NCBI GenBank assembly: GCA_028708585.1
Contig: JAQVYO010000059.1
Coordinates: forward strand, 1 to 9,341
Source: Oscillospiraceae bacterium
Lineage (GTDB): Bacteria > Bacillota > Clostridia > Oscillospirales > Oscillospiraceae
Length of the DNA stretch: 9,341 nt
Reading direction: 5' to 3'
The notes below the pieces were generated by a model. It was not told the origin of the DNA. It made no database searches and worked only from the letters and a program-made list of their open reading frames with translations. Within the stretch, counting starts at the first letter, position 1. Each line of letters starts with the position of its first letter. Both the position numbers and the translations under genes were made by a program. Of the stretch, positions 5,609-9,341 are shown piece after piece.

Positions 5609-6379
5609 TTAAGTACCCGGAGCCGCCGCACGCACATCCGTTCCGTCCGGCAACACAAAAGGCGCGTCGGCAGGCATGGGAATTTCCACGTCATAAGATA
5701 TCATACGCCACACTATTTTGTTCTCTTTCCGCGTTTCAGCACAGATGAGAAGTCCGCTGTCCACGCTGATCCAATACCGTTCCGCATAACCAAGGTCCCG
5801 ATCTGCCACTTCCACATAAATGCAGGAAACGCCTTTCAACATCTGATACCCCGCATCCGTGATGTTCTTTTGGTCTATCTTCAAAACATCTTCATAGGTA
5901 GGTATGCGCTGCACGATATCCGCGGACAACGCTCCAAGAGGGCCTTCGTACCAGGTTCGATCTCCGTCATACCAAATATATAACGTTCCGTTGCCCGTGA
6001 TGCTGTGCCGGACCTTTCCCCTGGCCTGCATCCGCGCGGCGGAATATCCTTTGGTCACCCAGCAAGATATGGAAGCCTCCTCCATTTTGCTGCCTGCAAG
6101 GGTATCTATCGTTACAACCCGGTAATAGCTTTCCGCGCGCGCCAACGTTGCGATTACGCTCTGCACGGTCTTGGGGGTAACGTCCACACGTATGTAATTG
6201 CCTTCCGACGCCTCATCCGATGGGGCGTCGGTTCCGGCGGCGTCTTTCTTGGATAAACCGGGGAGTGTGACAGCAGGAGTCCCCCCGGATAACAGCGTCA
6301 GCCCAAAGCTGGCCAAAAGGGCCGCCACAATCAATATCGCAATCAACACCGCAAATATGGTCATTTTCTTTTTCTCCAT
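5609..6379 (-). CDS. Membrane-anchored extracytoplasmic protein of unknown function
   Basis: The 256-residue product starts with a Lys-rich segment (MEKKKM) and one hydrophobic span (about 7-30), typical of an uncleaved signal anchor; there is no lipobox cysteine. A short Ser/Asp/Ala linker (about 41-62) leads to an external domain with many alternating beta-strand patterns, such as VRHSITGNGTLYIWYDGD, SCIYVEVADRD and RYWISVDSGLLICAE. This strand order is reminiscent of LolA/RseB-like or related lipid-binding beta-sheet domains, which would fit a surface role, but I see no decisive motif. The start at 6379 has AAAGGATGG upstream; an in-frame ATG four codons earlier (6391) is possible but lacks a well-placed ribosome site. 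It follows wecB by about 60 bases on the same strand with no terminator, so it is likely the last gene of the wall-polymer operon. It converges on the small-protein run. Confidence 0.85.
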   Translation of the reverse strand: MEKKKMTIFAVLIAILIVAALLASFGLTLLSGGTPAVTLPGLSKKDAAGTDAPSDEASEGNYIRVDVTPKTVQSVIATLARAESYYRVVTIDTLAGSKMEEASISCWVTKGYSAARMQARGKVRHSITGNGTLYIWYDGDRTWYEGPLGALSADIVQRIPTYEDVLKIDQKNITDAGYQMLKGVSCIYVEVADRDLGYAERYWISVDSGLLICAETRKENKIVWRMISYDVEIPMPADAPFVLPDGTDVRAAAPGT

Positions 6380-6439
6380 ACCAATGACCATCCTTTACCG
6401 CTTTTCTCCTGTTGGAGAGAATCTGAAGCTGCGTTTGGA

Positions 6440-7597
6440 TTATGTACGAGCCAGCGGAGCAAATTCTTCCGGCTTTGTATTCCGCAGGCCGAAATACCAC
6501 ATCATTCCTTCCACAATCCTCCGGCAGGCCTCCCCGTCCCCATACGGGTTCACCGCACGGGCCATTTCCTCATACGATTGCGGGGAGGAGATCAGTTCCG
6601 ACGCCAAAGAAACAATGTCTTCCCGGTTTACGCCTGCAAGCTTAACTGTCCCCGCTTTAACCGCTTCCGGCCGTTCCGTTTCCCGCCGCAGCACCAATAC
6701 CGGCTTGCCCAGTGCCGGCGCTTCCTCCTGGAGGCCGCCGGAATCGGTCATCACAAAATAACAGCGGGCCATTAAATTGTGCATTTCATCCGCCGGAAGC
6801 GGAGCGATCAGATGCACTCTTGGAAGTCCCTTTAGATACCTTCCGGCCGTTTCCTGTACCACGGGGCTAAGGTGCACCGGATAGACCAGCGACACCTCCG
6901 GAAACGTTTCGGCAATTTCCCGAAGCGCCATCATAATCTGCTCCATGGGGGCTCCATAATTTTCCCGGCGGTGGCAGGTCACCAAAATCACTTTTAAATG
7001 CTCAAAATCCAGCTCATTTAAAATCGGATCGGTAAAGTGGAATGAGTCCACAACAGTGGTCTTCAAAGCATCAATCACCGTATTCCCGGTTACAAAAAAG
7101 GTCCCGCTGGTCTGTTCCCGTTCCAGATTGGCTTTATTTGCCCCGGTTGGACAAAAATGCAGATCCGCCAGGGCGCTTACCATGGTCCGATTCATTTCCT
7201 CCGGAAAGGGGGAGTATTTATCATAGGTGCGCAGACCAGCCTCCACATGCCCAATGGGAGTTTGGTGATAAAAAGCGGAAAGGGCGCCTGCAAAGGTCGT
7301 TGAGGTGTCCCCATGCACCAGCACCAGATCTGGCTTGGACCCTTCCAGTACGTCATCCATCCCCAAAAGGCAACGGCTGGTAATATGGGACAGGCTTTGC
7401 CGGGGAGCCATGATGTTCAAATCATAGTCCGGATGGATCTGAAACAAATCGAGCACCCCGTCCAGCATTTCCCGGTGTTGGGCGGTGACGCAACAGACAG
7501 ATTGGAACTCCGAAGAGGCTTCCAGCGCACGCACCAGCGGCGCCATTTTAATTGCTTCCGGGCGAGTGCCAAAAATCGTGAGAATTTTTTTCTTCAT
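6440..7597 (-). CDS. wecB: UDP-N-acetylglucosamine 2-epimerase, non-hydrolysing (WecB/MnaA)
   Basis: The enzyme interconverts UDP-GlcNAc and UDP-ManNAc in the cytoplasm; in Gram-positives UDP-ManNAc is the donor for the second sugar of the wall teichoic acid linkage unit. The 385 residues match the family. Visible motifs are FGTRPEAIKMAPL (9-21), HGDTST (95-100, D97), GHVEAGLRT (116-124, E119), FPEEMNR (131-137), CHRREN (208-213, with the catalytic-region H209), VHLSP (231-235), TDSGGLQEEAP (284-294) and ETERPEA (306-312). These cover the catalytic and allosteric UDP-GlcNAc sites, with nothing missing. The ATG overlaps the tagO stop as ATGA (7594-7597), and a TGAGGAG lies about 11 bases upstream inside tagO, so translation is coupled. 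The pairing with tagO supports a role in lipid-linked polymer synthesis rather than sialic acid synthesis. Confidence 0.95.
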   Translation of the reverse strand: MKKKILTIFGTRPEAIKMAPLVRALEASSEFQSVCCVTAQHREMLDGVLDLFQIHPDYDLNIMAPRQSLSHITSRCLLGMDDVLEGSKPDLVLVHGDTSTTFAGALSAFYHQTPIGHVEAGLRTYDKYSPFPEEMNRTMVSALADLHFCPTGANKANLEREQTSGTFFVTGNTVIDALKTTVVDSFHFTDPILNELDFEHLKVILVTCHRRENYGAPMEQIMMALREIAETFPEVSLVYPVHLSPVVQETAGRYLKGLPRVHLIAPLPADEMHNLMARCYFVMTDSGGLQEEAPALGKPVLVLRRETERPEAVKAGTVKLAGVNREDIVSLASELISSPQSYEEMARAVNPYGDGEACRRIVEGMMWYFGLRNTKPEEFAPLART

Positions 7598-8913
7598 GCG
7601 TTTTTCCGCTCCTCAAAAGTTTTTCGGTCTTTTTTCTTTTCAGATGCGGCTTTTCCGGTCTTGGGTTGCCGCGCCGCTTCACCGGAAAAGACAGAATTTT
7701 GTTCCCCGGCTTCGCCTCCGGACGGTATCCCTTGAGGCAGCTCTCCCCCTGCTGTTTCGGATTTCGTGTCTGCCTGCTCAAATGGCGCCGGATCTTCCGG
7801 TATTTGAGTTTCCTGAGGCAAGTGTTCCGTTTTGCGGGAAGGCACCTGGCTTTTTTGCGTCTCCTCCCCTTTATGGCCGTTTACAAACAGCATTCGGGCG
7901 CTGACGCCGCCCACCACGCAAACCGCCACAAAAAAGACCATAGCCTTCACGGCACCGCTGGTTGTGAGTACCACGGCGGAAAGCCCTAAAATAGCGCTGA
8001 TCAGGTAGAGAATGGCCACCGCCTGCTTTTGGTTCAGGCCCATATCGATCAGCCGGTGATGCACATGGCTCCGATCGGGGGCCATGGGATTTTTCCCTTT
8101 GGAAAGCCTGCGTATAAAGGCAAAGGCAGTGTCAAAAATAGGAAGCCCCAAAATGAGAAACGGCACGGCGAAGGATATCACCGCATAAAACTTGAAGAGT
8201 CCCTGAATGGAAACAACAGCCAGGACATAGCCTAGGAAGGTGGCTCCTGTATCCCCCATAAAAATTTTGGCGGGATTTAAATTATACGGCATAAAGCCGA
8301 TGCAGCCGCCTGCCAGAGCCGCCATCAAAATAGCGGTATCTCCTTCGCTGACCGCCAGAGCAATCACCAGCATCGTCAGGGAACTGATGGTGGATACGCC
8401 CACGGCCAGTCCGTCCAGTCCATCAATGAGGTTCACCGAGTTCGTGATGGCCACAATCCACAAAACCGTAATGGGAATGGACAACGCGCCCAAAGGCAAA
8501 TAAGGCTGCGCGCTGAACACATTGGGGTTGGAAATGACCTGGATTACGCTGCCGCTTAGCACTGCAATTAATGCGGCTACAATCTGCACACAAAACTTGA
8601 GCAGTGCTTTAAGGGGCATAATATCGTCAATCACGCCCAGCACAACGATCACGATGGAGCCGAACAGCATCCCGCGCATCTGCGTCGTGATATTTGCAAA
8701 CACCAGAACCGTCAACAGAAACCCAAAATAAATGGCGTGTCCGCCAAGCCGCGGGATTTGCACTTTATGCATACGGCGGCTATCCTTTGGGACGTCAATA
8801 GCACCTACCTTCTGCGCGAAAGCCTTAACCACCGGAGTCGATACAAACGATACGATGGCAGCCACCGCCAAGGAAACGGCGGTAATAGATATGATCCGAA
8901 GCTCTTCTGTCAT
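7594..8913 (-). CDS. tagO: Polyprenyl-phosphate GlcNAc-1-phosphate transferase (TagO/WecA) with long C-tail
   Basis: This integral membrane enzyme of the MraY/WecA/TagO superfamily moves GlcNAc-1-phosphate from UDP-GlcNAc to undecaprenyl phosphate, the first step of wall teichoic acid and similar polymers. About ten hydrophobic segments span residues 8-345. Signature motifs are PRLGG (54-58), the Mg2+-binding DDIMPLK (96-102), NLIDGLDGLA (161-170), the NPAKIFMGDTGA loop (213-224, D221), and the substrate loop DRSHVHHRLID (270-280) with the family HxHH pattern. The 439 residues exceed the usual 320-380 because of a roughly 93-residue hydrophilic tail (347-439) rich in Glu, Gln, Pro and Lys, probably disordered and cytoplasmic. 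The ATG has GAGGTGA 7 bases upstream and overlaps the stop of a small upstream ORF as ATGA. It is coupled in the same way to wecB downstream. MraY itself is unlikely: its acceptor-site motifs are absent and no murein genes adjoin. Confidence 0.94.
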   Translation of the reverse strand: MTEELRIISITAVSLAVAAIVSFVSTPVVKAFAQKVGAIDVPKDSRRMHKVQIPRLGGHAIYFGFLLTVLVFANITTQMRGMLFGSIVIVVLGVIDDIMPLKALLKFCVQIVAALIAVLSGSVIQVISNPNVFSAQPYLPLGALSIPITVLWIVAITNSVNLIDGLDGLAVGVSTISSLTMLVIALAVSEGDTAILMAALAGGCIGFMPYNLNPAKIFMGDTGATFLGYVLAVVSIQGLFKFYAVISFAVPFLILGLPIFDTAFAFIRRLSKGKNPMAPDRSHVHHRLIDMGLNQKQAVAILYLISAILGLSAVVLTTSGAVKAMVFFVAVCVVGGVSARMLFVNGHKGEETQKSQVPSRKTEHLPQETQIPEDPAPFEQADTKSETAGGELPQGIPSGGEAGEQNSVFSGEAARQPKTGKAASEKKKDRKTFEERKNA

Positions 8914-9026
8914 AGCGCAGTCACCTCATTGATGGGAATTTTTCCGGCTTCGTCCGGAAGCGGCGTTCCCTTTTGCCGCGCAATCCAATTTTTCTTGTAT
9001 ATATCAAAGCAGTTCCCGGCATCCAC
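8910..9026 (-). CDS. Probable small ORF (38 codons) between trpS and tagO
   Basis: On the minus strand a frame opens at a GTG (9026-9024) and ends in TGA (8912-8910), overlapping the tagO ATG by the 4-base ATGA typical of coupled genes. The 38-residue product is balanced in composition (YKKNWIARQKG, then the ending TPLPDEAGKIPINEVTAL) and reads like a genuine conserved protein C-terminus. The frame continues upstream without a stop to the trpS stop codon, in the same frame as trpS, but contains no ATG, GTG or TTG before 9026. Against it: no ribosome site sits at proper distance before the GTG, only AGCAGG directly touching it. It may start at a non-standard codon, be a degraded gene, or be the tail of a frame once fused to trpS. 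I do not recognise the family. Confidence 0.45.
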   Translation of the reverse strand: MDAGNCFDIYKKNWIARQKGTPLPDEAGKIPINEVTAL

Positions 9027-9074
9027 CCTGCTTTTGGTTTCCGCTTCCGAGCGCGAAGGGGCAGCATGCCGTTT

Positions 9075-9341
9075 TCAGCGGTCCGCAAAACCGATTTTCC
9101 GCCGCACCTTATTCAAGGTGCGGGAAGCGCGGGCGGAGGCTTTTTCCGCCCCCTGCCGGTATAAACATTCCAGCTGGCCTTTATCCCGCAGCAACTCCAT
9201 GGTCTTTTCCCGGATTGGCCGCAACAGCTCCACAACCGCCTCGCCCACTGCGGGCTTAAACACACCGTAGCCCTGCCCTGCAAATCTTGCTTCCACCGAT
9301 TCGGGGCTTTCCCCTGTCGCGGCAGCATAAATGGTAATCAA
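9075..9341 (-). CDS. trpS: Tryptophanyl-tRNA synthetase (TrpS), C-terminal part, cut by the right edge
   Basis: TrpS charges tRNA-Trp with tryptophan. Only the last 88 codons are inside the window; the HIGH and KMSKS regions lie beyond it. The visible part is the typical C-terminal helical region of bacterial TrpS: ITIYAAATGESPESVEARF, then GQGYGVFKPAVGEAVVELLRPIREK, and the ending GAEKASARASRTLNKVRRKIGF. The KPAVGEAVVELLRPI stretch is the most characteristic. The stop TGA is at 9077-9075. The next gene, tagO, starts 161 bases further on the same strand; no clear terminator lies between, so trpS may be at the head of the wall-polymer transcript. The true start is outside the window, and a first ATG cannot be given. 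Confidence 0.93.
   Translation of the reverse strand: MITIYAAATGESPESVEARFAGQGYGVFKPAVGEAVVELLRPIREKTMELLRDKGQLECLYRQGAEKASARASRTLNKVRRKIGFADR

Noticed and set aside
6198..6761. 187-codon plus-strand reading frame across the surface-protein and wecB genes
   Set aside because: It lies antisense to two clearly coding genes, has Ser/Pro/Arg-rich composition typical of shadow frames, and has no ribosome site.
8973..9164. Plus-strand frame across the trpS-tagO gap
   Set aside because: Antisense to the trpS end and the coupled small ORF; its composition is that of a shadow frame.

Overview
The window looks like a stretch of chromosome from a moderately G+C-rich, spore-former-type Firmicute, most likely a clostridium of the Oscillospiraceae/Oscillospirales kind. 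The reasons are the Firmicute-style GGAGG ribosome sites, classical hairpin-plus-T terminators, a TagO/MnaA-type wall-polymer gene pair, and a set of small hydrophilic proteins of a style common in uncharacterised clostridial genomes. The assignment to a family is inference from protein character, not from a database search. No tRNA, rRNA, CRISPR, insertion sequence or phage gene was found.

Left block (1-2890). A minus-strand pair, glyA (serine hydroxymethyltransferase) then rarA/mgsA (AAA+ replication-repair ATPase), separated by 28 bases and probably one operon. A possible converging partial reading frame touches the left edge. Between glyA and the divergent plus-strand nth gene lies a 200-base region with two good back-to-back sigma-A-type promoters.

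Middle block (2890-5610). nth (endonuclease III, with intact catalytic Lys/Asp and Fe-S cysteines) runs rightwards and converges on a YfcE/MJ0936-type metallophosphoesterase with a TTG start; two hairpins sit between them. Divergent from the phosphoesterase is a run of three small plus-strand genes (94, 141 and 137 residues) of unknown function. The first two share a short 'I-L-x-S-P-Q-A' helix motif; the third has a hydrophilic tail and a very hydrophobic C-terminus and overlaps the second gene by 8 bases. The run ends in a strong terminator on the last stop codon. This is the best candidate in the window for an undescribed system, though nothing in the sequence tells its job.

Right block (5609-9341). 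A minus-strand cluster reads, in order of transcription: the 3' end of trpS (tryptophanyl-tRNA synthetase, cut by the window edge), a probable overlooked 38-codon ORF, a tagO/wecA-like polyprenyl-phosphate GlcNAc-1-phosphate transferase with a long disordered C-tail, wecB/mnaA (UDP-GlcNAc 2-epimerase), and a membrane-anchored protein with an extracytoplasmic domain. The small ORF, tagO and wecB are linked by 4-base ATGA stop/start overlaps. TagO makes the lipid-linked GlcNAc on which wall polymers are built, and the epimerase supplies UDP-ManNAc for the next sugar, so this is the entry to a teichoic-acid-like secondary wall polymer; the last gene may act at the cell surface in the same process, or may merely share the transcript.
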